Shown here: positions 52,700-60,847 of the stretch, piece after piece
Layout of the letters: every line of letters begins with the position of its first letter
How positions within the stretch are numbered: the stretch's first letter is position 1
Assembly (NCBI GenBank): GCA_017531225.1
Contig: JAFXLL010000011.1
Coordinates: forward strand, 122,769 to 186,768
Origin: Bacteroidales bacterium
Lineage (GTDB): Bacteria; Bacteroidota; Bacteroidia; Bacteroidales; F082
Direction of reading: 5' to 3'
DNA length: 64,000 bases
The notes under the pieces: generated by a model
Told to the model about the DNA's origin: nothing
The model's input: the letters and a program-made list of their open reading frames with translations, nothing else
Database searches by the model: none
Position numbers and translations under genes: made by a program

Positions 52700-53709
52700 C
52701 CTTCATCGATGACATATTGAATTACGACAGCCTGTCCATCGTGGGCTTGCAGAAGAACACTGGGAAGACCGTGAGTCTGAACTACGTGCTCGACCGCCTG
52801 CCTATTGATAGGAAGCGTATTGCCGTGACTTCAATTGGCATTGATGGAGAGACCACCGACCAAGTGACCCGGACGCAAAAGCCGGAGATCTACCTGCGCC
52901 AAGGGATGTATTTCGGCACGTCCGAGATGCACTACCGCCAGAAACGCATCGTCTCGGAGCTGATCGATGTCAGCGACGAGAACACCTCACTGGGTCGCGT
53001 GGTGACGGCCAAAGCCCTGACAGGAGGCAAGATCCTCCTGTCGGGACCTTCGTCGGCCAGCGGACTGAAACGCTGGATGAAAGACATGCACCGTGTGGGC
53101 CTCGACCTTGTGATTATCGACGGGGCCTTGTCACGGTTGAGCCTCGCTTCGCCCGCCGTGAGCCAAAGCATGATTTTGGCCACGGGTGCGGCTTATTCCA
53201 CTAACATGACCACCTTGGTCAACCAAACGGCCTTCATCGTGGAGTTGATCAACATCCCGCTCACCAGTGAGGAGCAACTGAAACTGCTGATGCCCATCGA
53301 GAAAGGCGTGTGGTTCGTGGATTCGAACGGTGCGCTGCACGAGATCAAGACGGTGTCGTCGCTGTCGCAAGAAATCCACTTCGAAGGCATGGACGACTGC
53401 AAAACACTCTATGTGGCGGGCGCGTTGGTGGACGGCTTCCTTGAGAAAGTAAGGAAGAATCCAAAGCTGAAAACTACTGAGTTGGTGGTGCGTGATTTCA
53501 CCAAAATCTTCGTGACACCCCAGCAGTATCGGCTGTTTTTGAAATTAGGCGGAAAGATCCGCGTACTACAAAAAAGCAAGTTGATCGCGGTGACCGTCAA
53601 CCCGACCTCGCCCTTGGGCGTGGTGCTCGACTCCGACACGCTTTGTGCCAAGTTGACGGAAGCCATTCACTTGCCAGTGTATGATTTGATGAAAGAGCAA
53701 TGCAATTGA
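52696..53709 (+). CDS. kamB: Lysine 5,6-aminomutase reactivase subunit KamB
   Basis: 337 residues. A P-loop lies at residues 17-25 (GLQKNTGKT), followed by switch-like TSIGIDGE, and the body has GKILLSGPSSASG and LVIIDGALSR. Genes of this type sit next to a MutS-like gene in lysine-fermentation operons and, from prior work on such operons, the pair reactivates the B12 enzyme lysine 5,6-aminomutase by exchanging damaged cobalamin. It overlaps kamA by 4 bases and kamC by 10 bases, consistent with a complex. Confidence 0.85.
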   Translation: MTFIDDILNYDSLSIVGLQKNTGKTVSLNYVLDRLPIDRKRIAVTSIGIDGETTDQVTRTQKPEIYLRQGMYFGTSEMHYRQKRIVSELIDVSDENTSLGRVVTAKALTGGKILLSGPSSASGLKRWMKDMHRVGLDLVIIDGALSRLSLASPAVSQSMILATGAAYSTNMTTLVNQTAFIVELINIPLTSEEQLKLLMPIEKGVWFVDSNGALHEIKTVSSLSQEIHFEGMDDCKTLYVAGALVDGFLEKVRKNPKLKTTELVVRDFTKIFVTPQQYRLFLKLGGKIRVLQKSKLIAVTVNPTSPLGVVLDSDTLCAKLTEAIHLPVYDLMKEQCN

Positions 53710-55130
53710 GAGACCACATAGAATCACCTTGCGGACTGCGTTACGTGTTCGAGCAGCTTGAACTTCAAGCGGGCTACACCCGTCGTTGGATGCTCGATAT
53801 GCCCATGATGCGGACAGGGGAGGAGATTGCCCAATCATACGAGGTACTGCGCCAGTTCGTCGATTTCTTGGGTCGGGTGGACACACCTTATATTAATACG
53901 ATTCAGTTCCGTCTTCAAGGACTGAAGGACATCCGCACGACCATTAAGAATTTAGGCCATCAGGCGGTGCTCGACGACATCGAGCTCTTCGAGGTGAAAC
54001 ACCTGGCCATCTTGGCTGTGGATGTGGCCGATCGCATGAAGACCCATGGTTTGGATCAAGCTGTCGAGATTCCCGACTTGAACGAGGTGATTACCATTTT
54101 GGATCCCGATGGTCTAAAGATGGCTTCGTTCTATGTCTACGATTCGTATTGCCAAGAATTGAAAGAGCTGCGCATTCAGATGCGCCAGCATCCCGATCAG
54201 CAGGAAGACTTGCTGGCAGAGTGCGCTGAGATCGAGGAAGGCGTGCGCCGCGACCTGAGCAAGCAGCTGTATCGCTTTGCGAAGCCTCTGGAAGAGGCGC
54301 AGATGGCGTTGGCGAGGATTGACATGAATCTGGCCAAGGCACTACAGATGAAACAGTTGGGATTGTGTTTCCCGACCATTTCGAAGGATGACACCAGCCG
54401 TTACGAGGCGATGTTCCATCCGCAGGTGAAGGACGCTCTGGCACAGCGCAAACGTGCGTTCCAGCCAGTCACCCTCACTTATGGGCTAAAGCCCACTTTG
54501 ATCACGGGCGCCAACATGGGAGGAAAGACCGTGGTCCTGAAGACCTTGACGTTGTGCCAGTACCTGTTCCAATACGGTTTTGGCATTCCGGCACAATCGG
54601 CCGACATCGCCGTCAAGGATGAGGTTTTCTTCTGCATCGGTGACGAGCAGTCCATCGAGAAGGGGCTGTCGTCGTTTGCGGCAGAGATGAAGAACATCGA
54701 TGCCGTCATCAAGGCATCGCGCGAAAACAGAAAGATAGTGGCGTTGATTGACGAGCCGGCGCGCACCACCAATCCCACCGAGGGAACGGCTTTGGTGTCT
54801 GCCTTGGTGAAGGTGTTGAGGGGCGACAATGTGAGTCTCGTCATGACCACGCATTACGATATAGAGCCGACCGATGCCCATTGCCTGCGGGTGAAGGGTT
54901 TCGAGAACGGCACGATGAACTACGAACTCGTGGAGGTGCAAGACGGCGAAGTGCCGCACGAGGCGCTGAACATCGCCGAGAGTTTGGGGATTGACAAGGA
55001 GTGGATTGAGACGGCGAGAGAGATTCTAAATATACCGAATTCGGTATATTTAACCCCATCGAATTCGAGGGGTTTAAAATCCAAAGGGGTCGAATTCGAC
55101 CCCCTTGGAGAGAAAGGAGGAAATGAGTAA
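53700..55130 (+). CDS. kamC: Lysine 5,6-aminomutase reactivase ATPase KamC (MutS-like)
   Basis: 476 residues. The C-terminal half is a MutS-type ABC ATPase: Walker A TGANMGGKTV (from about residue 269), the signature-like LSSFAAEMKNI, Walker B VALIDEPARTTNP (near 346) and the switch TTHYD. The mismatch-recognition domain of MutS is absent, so this is not a repair protein; with KamB it is the aminomutase reactivase. The last about 35 residues (from ILNIPNSVYL) are encoded by a cluster of GAATTC palindromes and look like an unusual tail, ending just where the KilA-N gene begins (TAATG overlap). Confidence 0.87.
   Translation: MQLRDHIESPCGLRYVFEQLELQAGYTRRWMLDMPMMRTGEEIAQSYEVLRQFVDFLGRVDTPYINTIQFRLQGLKDIRTTIKNLGHQAVLDDIELFEVKHLAILAVDVADRMKTHGLDQAVEIPDLNEVITILDPDGLKMASFYVYDSYCQELKELRIQMRQHPDQQEDLLAECAEIEEGVRRDLSKQLYRFAKPLEEAQMALARIDMNLAKALQMKQLGLCFPTISKDDTSRYEAMFHPQVKDALAQRKRAFQPVTLTYGLKPTLITGANMGGKTVVLKTLTLCQYLFQYGFGIPAQSADIAVKDEVFFCIGDEQSIEKGLSSFAAEMKNIDAVIKASRENRKIVALIDEPARTTNPTEGTALVSALVKVLRGDNVSLVMTTHYDIEPTDAHCLRVKGFENGTMNYELVEVQDGEVPHEALNIAESLGIDKEWIETAREILNIPNSVYLTPSNSRGLKSKGVEFDPLGEKGGNE
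55027..55108. repeat. Cluster of three GAATTC-centred palindromes
   Basis: P1 55027-55052 is a perfect 26-bp palindrome centred on CCGAATTCGG. P2, about 55052-55074, is ACCCC-a-TCGAATTCGA-GGGGT with one bulged base. P3 55081-55108 is a 28-bp palindrome centred on TCGAATTCGA with one mismatched pair. They lie in the 3' end of kamC, directly upstream of the KilA-N gene, and P2 shares its core with a fourth palindrome inside that gene. Possible operators or cruciform elements. Confidence 0.8.
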
Positions 55131-55942
55131 TGGCAAAAATGACTGTTCAAGATACGAGTATTACGATTCTTTCAATAGACAACAAGGATTACATTTCCTT
55201 GACGGATATTGCAAGGCACAAGACAGATGACCCCAATGCTGCCATCGGGAACTGGATGCGTAACCGTAATACGATTGAGTATTTGGGTATTTGGGAAGCA
55301 TTATACAATCCCAATTTTAAACCCCTCGAATTCGAGGGGTTTAGAAAGCAAGCAGGATTAAACGCTTTCACTATGTCACCCAAAAAATGGATTGATGCCA
55401 CTGATGCCATTGGTTTCATTGTAAAGTCTGGAAGATATTATGGCGGCACATACGCCCACAAAGACATTGCCTTCAAGTTTGCCAGTTGGATTTCGGTTGA
55501 GTTTGAATTGTATGTTGCCAAGGAATTCCAACGCTTAAAAGAAGAAGAACAAAAGCAACTCGGTTGGTCGGTGAAGCGCGAGTTGGCAAAGATAAACTAC
55601 CATATCCACACGGATGCTATAAAAGAGAATCTAGTCCCAGAAGAGATTGACCGTTATCATGCCTCTTTGATTTACGCCAACGAAGCCGATGTGCTGAATG
55701 TGGCCTTGTTTGGTGTGACGGCCAAGGAATGGCGCGATGCCAACCCCGACTTGAAGGGCAACATCCGCGACTATGCCAACATCAACCAACTGATTTGCCT
55801 CTCGAACATGGAAAACCTGAACGCGGTCTTTATTAATAAAGGTATGCCGCAACGCGATAGACTGATCGAACTGAACAAAATCGCCATTCAGCAGATGAAA
55901 GTGCTGGAGGGCGTGAATGATAGAAAGCTATTGAAGAATTGA
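55130..55942 (+). CDS. KilA-N domain protein inserted between kamC and kamD
   Basis: 270 residues. The KilA-N domain covers about 10-140: LSIDNKDYISLTDIARHK, NWMRNRNTIEYLGIWEAL, KWIDATDAIGFIVKSGRYYGGTYAHKDIAFKFASWIS, a pattern known from phage and DNA-virus DNA-binding proteins. The C-terminal half (YHASLIYANEADVLNVALFG, ANINQLICLSNMENLNAVFI) is a conserved partner region of this bacterial family. It has no role in lysine breakdown; AT-richer codon use than its neighbours points to acquisition. It overlaps the kamC stop, is 38 bases before kamD, and contains palindrome P4. Confidence 0.85.
   Translation: MAKMTVQDTSITILSIDNKDYISLTDIARHKTDDPNAAIGNWMRNRNTIEYLGIWEALYNPNFKPLEFEGFRKQAGLNAFTMSPKKWIDATDAIGFIVKSGRYYGGTYAHKDIAFKFASWISVEFELYVAKEFQRLKEEEQKQLGWSVKRELAKINYHIHTDAIKENLVPEEIDRYHASLIYANEADVLNVALFGVTAKEWRDANPDLKGNIRDYANINQLICLSNMENLNAVFINKGMPQRDRLIELNKIAIQQMKVLEGVNDRKLLKN
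55318..55343. repeat. Perfect 26-bp palindrome inside the KilA-N gene (P4)
   Basis: Centre GAATTC at 55328-55333 with arms TAAACCCCTC/GAGGGGTTTA. It encodes FKPLEFEGF, a segment in the middle of the KilA-N domain. The core matches P2 upstream of the gene. Confidence 0.85.
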
Positions 55943-55980
55943 ACAATAAATCAATAATTTAAACAACATAAACTAGAAAT

Positions 55981-57534
55981 ATGGAAAGTAAATTAGGACT
56001 TGATTTTAAGAAAGTGGAGTATGCCAGAGGGCTGGCGAAGAACATCGCTGATGATGTGCAGGCCTTCTGCGAGCAATACACCACGGTGGCCGTGGAGCGC
56101 ACCCTCGCCCGACTGATGGGCATCGACGGGGTGGACGAAAGCGATGTGCCGCTGCCCAATGTGGTGGTGGACGCCATCAAGGACAAAGGCGTGCTCGGCG
56201 AGGGCATCCTGTTCTTCATCGCCAACGCCATGATCCAGACAGGCCTCAACCCACAACAAATCGCCGAGAAGGTGGCCAAAGGCGAACTCGACATCACCAA
56301 GGTGGTGACGCGCGACCAGAAACTGATTGCCGACACCCTGCAACCCGTCATCGACGAGAGCCTGACGCGCATCCGCACTCGCCGCGCACGCCGTGAGCAT
56401 TATCTCGAGACCATCGGCGAAGGCCCCAAGCCTTACCTTTACATCATCGTGGCCACGGGTAACATCTACGAGGACGTGGTACAAGCCCAGGCCGGTGCCC
56501 GTCAGGGAGCCGACATCATCGCCGTGATCCGCACCACGGGTCAGAGCCTCTTGGACTATGTGCCTTATGGCGCCACCACCGAGGGCTTCGGCGGTACCTT
56601 CGCCACGCAGGAGAACTTCCGCATCATGCGTAAGGCCCTGGATGAAGTGGGCGAGGAGGTAGGCCGTTACATCCGCCTCTGCAACTACTGCTCGGGTCTC
56701 TGCATGCCTGAAATCGCCATCATGGGCGCTTTCGAAGGCCTCGATGTCATGCTGAACGACGCCCTCTACGGCATCCTGTTCCGCGACATCAACATGCAGC
56801 GCACCCTCATCGACCAATACATGAGCCGTATCATTAACGGCTTTGCGGGCGTCATCATCAACACGGGTGAGGACAACTACCTGACCACCGCCGACGCCGT
56901 GGAAGCCGCACACACCGTGTTGGCCTCCGACCTCATCAACGAGCAACTGGCCAAGATTGCCGGTCTGCCCGAAGAGCAGATGGGCTTGGGCCACGCCTTC
57001 GAGATGGACCCGATGCTCGAGAACGGCTTCCTCATGGAGCTCGCCCAGGCACAGATGACCCGCGAGATTTTCCCCAACGCACCGCTGAAATACATGCCGC
57101 CCACCAAGTTCATGACGGGCAACATCTTCCGTGGCCACATCCAGGATGCCCTTTTCAACATCATCGGCATCTGGACGCACCAAGGTCTGCAACTGCTGGG
57201 TATGCCTACCGAGGCTATCCACACGCCGTTCATGAGCGACCGTTACCTCTCCATCGAGAATGCCCGCTACATCTTCAACAACATGAAGGACATCGGCGCA
57301 GAGATGGAGTTCAAGGAAGGCGGTATCTGCCGTCAACGCGCCCACCTGGTGCTCGACAACACCATCAAGCTGCTTGAAGAACTCGTGAAGGAAGGCCTGT
57401 TCACCGCTTTGGAGAAAGGTATCTTCGGTGATGTGAAACGTCCGAAGAACGGCGGTAAGGGTCTGGCTGGCGTGACGCTGAAAGCAGAGAATTATTTGAA
57501 TCCGTTTGTTGAACTAATGAAAGGGAAGAAATAA
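55981..57534 (+). CDS. kamD: Lysine 5,6-aminomutase alpha subunit
   Basis: 517 residues. It forms, with KamE, the adenosylcobalamin/PLP enzyme that converts beta-lysine to 3,5-diaminohexanoate. A TIM-barrel subunit: YARGLAKNIADDVQ near the start, DIIAVIRTTGQSLLDYVPYGATTEGFGGT (about 179-207), CSGLCMPEIA and MPPTKFMTGNIFRGH. Length is as expected (about 515). One-base overlap with kamE (ATAATG). Confidence 0.95.
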   Translation: MESKLGLDFKKVEYARGLAKNIADDVQAFCEQYTTVAVERTLARLMGIDGVDESDVPLPNVVVDAIKDKGVLGEGILFFIANAMIQTGLNPQQIAEKVAKGELDITKVVTRDQKLIADTLQPVIDESLTRIRTRRARREHYLETIGEGPKPYLYIIVATGNIYEDVVQAQAGARQGADIIAVIRTTGQSLLDYVPYGATTEGFGGTFATQENFRIMRKALDEVGEEVGRYIRLCNYCSGLCMPEIAIMGAFEGLDVMLNDALYGILFRDINMQRTLIDQYMSRIINGFAGVIINTGEDNYLTTADAVEAAHTVLASDLINEQLAKIAGLPEEQMGLGHAFEMDPMLENGFLMELAQAQMTREIFPNAPLKYMPPTKFMTGNIFRGHIQDALFNIIGIWTHQGLQLLGMPTEAIHTPFMSDRYLSIENARYIFNNMKDIGAEMEFKEGGICRQRAHLVLDNTIKLLEELVKEGLFTALEKGIFGDVKRPKNGGKGLAGVTLKAENYLNPFVELMKGKK

Positions 57535-58322
57535 TGAGTGAAGGTTTGTATTCAATGGAGGCCAAGGATTACGACAAAACCCTAGACCTCACCAAGATAA
57601 AGCCCTATGGCGACACCATGAACGACGGCAAGATGCAGTTGAGCTTCACCTTGCCCGTGCCTTGCGGCGCAGAAGCCATTGAAGCGGCCAAGCTGCTGCT
57701 GAAGAAGATGGGGTTGGAAAACCCCAGCGTGGTGTATTACAAGGAGTTGACACCTGGTTTCACTTTCGTTAACTGCTACGGCAGTTGCACCCACACGGTC
57801 GACTATTCGACCATCTACGTGCCGAAGGTGGAATCCACGACGATGGATATGTACGAGACCGACAAGTACATCAAGGAGAACATCGGGCGCAAGATCGTCA
57901 TCGTCGGTGCTTCGACGGGTACTGACGCCCACACCGTGGGTATCGATGCCATCATGAACATGAAGGGCTATGCCGGCCACTACGGACTGGAGCGTTATGA
58001 GATGATTGACGCTTACAACCTCGGCTCGCAAGTGCCCAACGAGGAGCTTATCGCCAAAGGCATCGAGCTCCACGCCGACGCGCTGCTCGTATCGCAGACC
58101 GTCACTCAAAAGGACGTCCACATTCACAATATGACCAACTTCATCGAGTTGATGGAGGCCGAGGGCCTGCGCGACAAGATGATCTGCTGCTGTGGCGGCG
58201 CCCGTATCACGCACGAACTGGCTAAGGAACTCGGTTTCGACGCTGGCTTCGGCATGAACACCTACGCCGACGATGTGGCTTCGTTTGTCGTTCAAGAAAT
58301 GGTTAAGAGAGGAATGAAATAA
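57534..58322 (+). CDS. kamE: Lysine 5,6-aminomutase beta subunit
   Basis: 262 residues. Cobalamin-binding Rossmann subunit: D131-x-H133-xx-G136 (DAHTVG) is the base-off cobalamin motif with the cobalt-ligating His133, and Lys144 in MNMKG corresponds to the PLP-binding lysine known in this subunit. N-terminal dimerisation region to about 100, then VIVGASTGTDAHTVG and the SQTVTQKDVHIHN loop. All catalytic elements are present. Confidence 0.95.
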   Translation: MSEGLYSMEAKDYDKTLDLTKIKPYGDTMNDGKMQLSFTLPVPCGAEAIEAAKLLLKKMGLENPSVVYYKELTPGFTFVNCYGSCTHTVDYSTIYVPKVESTTMDMYETDKYIKENIGRKIVIVGASTGTDAHTVGIDAIMNMKGYAGHYGLERYEMIDAYNLGSQVPNEELIAKGIELHADALLVSQTVTQKDVHIHNMTNFIELMEAEGLRDKMICCCGGARITHELAKELGFDAGFGMNTYADDVASFVVQEMVKRGMK

Positions 58323-58349
58323 CAACTCAATAACTAAATACAAAACACT

Positions 58350-59009
58350 ATGGAAAAAAATGAAATGAGAGAAGTAATCGCTAAGCGTGCAGCCAAAGAG
58401 CTTCACGACGGCGATGTTGTCAATCTTGGCATTGGCATTCCGACTTTGATCCCCAACTACCTTCCTGAAGGCGTCACTGTGACCCTCCAGACCGAGAACG
58501 GTGCCATGGGTATGGGCCCAACTCCTGAAGAAGGCAAGGAAGACAAGAACCTCATCAACGCTGGTGGTGGCGCCATCACGCTGCTGCCCGGTGCCTGCAC
58601 CTTCGACTCAGCTACATCGTTCGCCATCATCCGTGGCGGCCATGTGAATGTGTCGTTCCTCGGCGCCTTGCAAGTGGATGAGAAGGGCAACCTCGCCAAC
58701 TGGATCATCCCTGGAAAGATGGCTCCCGGTATGGGTGGTGCTATGGACCTCGTCGTGGGTGCCAAGCGCGTCATCCTGACCATGGAACACACCCAGAAGG
58801 GTGCTCCCAAGATCTTGAAGGAGTGCACACTGCCTCTGACCGCTGCCGGACAGGTGAACATGATCATCACTGAGATGGGCGTCATGGACATCACCCCAGA
58901 AGGCATCGTCCTGAAGGAGATTCACCCAGAGTTCACGGTTGAAGATGTGCAAGCTGCCACTGAGGCCAAGCTGATCATCAGCCCGAACCTGAAACCCATG
59001 GACATCTAA
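58350..59009 (+). CDS. Butyrate/acetate-acetoacetate CoA-transferase subunit B
   Basis: 219 residues. Beta subunit of family I CoA-transferase with the catalytic Glu in TENGAMGMGP (about residues 50-59) and the N-terminal GDVVNLGIGIPTL. It partners the alpha subunit at 47736, the two genes being separated by the whole aminomutase block. It lies 27 bases after kamE and 11 before the crotonase gene. Confidence 0.92.
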   Translation: MEKNEMREVIAKRAAKELHDGDVVNLGIGIPTLIPNYLPEGVTVTLQTENGAMGMGPTPEEGKEDKNLINAGGGAITLLPGACTFDSATSFAIIRGGHVNVSFLGALQVDEKGNLANWIIPGKMAPGMGGAMDLVVGAKRVILTMEHTQKGAPKILKECTLPLTAAGQVNMIITEMGVMDITPEGIVLKEIHPEFTVEDVQAATEAKLIISPNLKPMDI

Positions 59010-59020
59010 TCCCTACGGAG

Positions 59021-59800
59021 ATGGAATACACCTATCTGAAGATCGAGGAACACGACAATATCGCTGTCATGAAGGTGTCGGCGCCCAAGACCTTGAATGC
59101 CCTGAATACAGGCGTTTTCAAGGATATGGACAACTACCTGACCAAGTTTGACTGCAACAAGTTCCGTGTCCTCATCGTCACTGGCGACGGCGAGAAGAGC
59201 TTTGTGGCCGGTGCCGACATCAGCGAGATGGCCAACCTCAGCATGCTTGAAGGTCAAGCCTTCGGCGCTCGTGGCGCTGCCGTGTTCCGCAAGCTGGAAA
59301 CCCTGCATGTACCCGTGATCGCTGCCGTGAACGGCTTTGCCCTCGGCGGTGGCTGTGAACTGGCCATGGCTTGCGACATCCGCATCTGCTCCGAGAACGC
59401 CAAGTTCGGTCAACCCGAAGTGGGTCTGGGTATCATCCCTGGCTTCAGCGGTACCGTGCGTCTGGCACGTCTCGTGGGACAGGGGATGGCCAAGCAGCTC
59501 ATCTATACAGGCAAGGTCATCAAGGCTGACGAAGCTTTGCGCATCGGTCTCGTCAACGAGGTCGTTCCTCAAGCCGAGCTGATGAACCGCGCCTTCGAGC
59601 TGGCCAACCAGATTGCCGTCAACGCTCCTCTGGCCGTGAAAGCCGCCAAGCTCACCATCAACGAAGAGTACGACATGCCTGCCGATGAAGCCATCAGAAA
59701 TGAGAGCGTCATCTTCGGTCGCTGCTTCTCCACAGAGGATCAGAAGGAAGGCATGAAAGCTTTCTTGGAAAAACGTAAACCAAACTTCACAGGAAAATAA
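59021..59800 (+). CDS. Enoyl-CoA hydratase (crotonase)
   Basis: 259 residues, crotonase fold. CoA and oxyanion-hole motifs: FVAGADISEM (about residues 64-73), the oxyanion GFALGGGCELAMACD (about 105-119) and the second catalytic Glu region PEVGLGIIPGFSGT (about 133-146); both catalytic Glu positions are present. It hydrates crotonyl-CoA to 3-hydroxybutyryl-CoA or the reverse. With the next gene it links the lysine pathway to acetoacetyl-CoA, so butyrate can also be made from acetyl-CoA. Confidence 0.92.
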   Translation: MEYTYLKIEEHDNIAVMKVSAPKTLNALNTGVFKDMDNYLTKFDCNKFRVLIVTGDGEKSFVAGADISEMANLSMLEGQAFGARGAAVFRKLETLHVPVIAAVNGFALGGGCELAMACDIRICSENAKFGQPEVGLGIIPGFSGTVRLARLVGQGMAKQLIYTGKVIKADEALRIGLVNEVVPQAELMNRAFELANQIAVNAPLAVKAAKLTINEEYDMPADEAIRNESVIFGRCFSTEDQKEGMKAFLEKRKPNFTGK

Positions 59801-59824
59801 ACAACAATTTAAAATAGTAATAAT

Positions 59825-60661
59825 ATGAAAATCTGTGTTATCGGAACCGGTACAATGGCAAAAGGCATCGTGAAGGCTTTCGCCGCCCAGATGCCCGTCG
59901 TCATGAAGAGCCGTACCCAAGCCAGCCTCGATAAGGCTATGGCTTCCATTGCCAAAGGTTATGGCAAACTGGTGGAAAAGGGCAAGATGACCCAAGAGGC
60001 CGTCGATGCGCTGTTGAAGAACATCACCACCACCACCGACTATGCTACTTTCGCTGATGCTGACCTCGTCATCGAGGCCGCAGTGGAGGAGATGCAGCTG
60101 AAGAAAGAGGTCTTCATGGAGCTCGACAAGATCTGCAAGCCCGAGACCATCTTCGCTACCAACTCATCTTCACTGTCCATCACCGAGATCGCTGCTTGCA
60201 CCAGCCGTCCCGCTCAGTTCATCGGCATGCACTTCTTCAATCCCGCTGACCGTATGGCCCTCGTTGAAGTCATCAAGGGACAACTCACCAGCGATGAAGT
60301 CACCAAGTGCATCGTTGAACTCGCTACTTCCATCGGCAAACAGCCCGTGGAGGTGAAGGAAGCTCCTGGATTTGTCGTCAACCGCATCCTCATCCCAATG
60401 ATCAACGAAGCTGTGGGCATCCTCGCCGACGGTATCGCATCCGCTGAGGACATCGACAAGTGCATGATGCTGGGCGCCAACCACCCAATGGGTCCCCTCG
60501 CTTTGGCCGACCTCATTGGCAACGACGTCAACCTCGCCATCATGGAAGTGCTTTACAAAGAATTTGGCGATCCCAAGTATCGTCCTCATCCCTTGCTCCG
60601 CAAGATGGTGAGAGCCGGTCTCCTTGGTAGAAAGACAGGAGAAGGATTTTACAAATATTAA
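59825..60661 (+). CDS. 3-hydroxybutyryl-CoA dehydrogenase
   Basis: 278 residues. NAD-binding GTGTMAKG at residues 7-14 is a slightly altered GxGxMGxG loop (Ala and Lys in place of usual small residues). The catalytic His lies in [17 protein letters not shown] (about 133-149) and the C-terminal domain has [16 protein letters not shown]. It interconverts acetoacetyl-CoA and 3-hydroxybutyryl-CoA. No thiolase gene was found in this window, so that step must be encoded elsewhere. Confidence 0.92.
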   Translation: MKICVIGTGTMAKGIVKAFAAQMPVVMKSRTQASLDKAMASIAKGYGKLVEKGKMTQEAVDALLKNITTTTDYATFADADLVIEAAVEEMQLKKEVFMELDKICKPETIFATNSSSLSITEIAACTSRPAQFIGMHFFNPADRMALVEVIKGQLTSDEVTKCIVELATSIGKQPVEVKEAPGFVVNRILIPMINEAVGILADGIASAEDIDKCMMLGANHPMGPLALADLIGNDVNLAIMEVLYKEFGDPKYRPHPLLRKMVRAGLLGRKTGEGFYKY

Positions 60662-60676
60662 AAAAGGAACCAAAGG

Positions 60677-60815
60677 CATCCCGCAGGGATGCTAGCTCTG
60701 TAACAACTGGACATCCCATCTATTTGCATCCGTAGGATGCTAGCCCTCGCTTCGCTCGGGCATGGTTTAATGGTGATCGGTATGTTACAGAGCTAACATC
60801 CGCCTCGGCGGATGT
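60677..60815. repeat. Hairpin-rich intergenic repeat, copy B
   Basis: Outer hairpins CATCCC/GGGATG (60677-60691) and ACATCCGCC/GGCGGATGT (60796-60815) flank a long-range inverted pair, CTAGCTCTGTAAC (60692-60704) with GTTACAGAGCTAA (60784-60796). Inside is another hairpin GCATCC/GGATGC (60726-60740) and CCCTCGC-TTC-GCTCGGG. Same elements as copy A at 48388-48476, with the two outer hairpins exchanged, i.e. inverse orientation, plus extra internal sequence. It fills most of the 186-base gap before the acyl-CoA dehydrogenase gene. Confidence 0.8.
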
Positions 60816-60847
60816 CAAACAAGATTTAAATTCTTAAACTACAAAAT

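Noticed and set aside
55993-57345. 450-codon frame antisense to kamD, and similar long antisense frames in the lysine operon
   Set aside because: They mirror the strongly biased GC-rich codon use of the real genes; the sense products carry all the conserved motifs.
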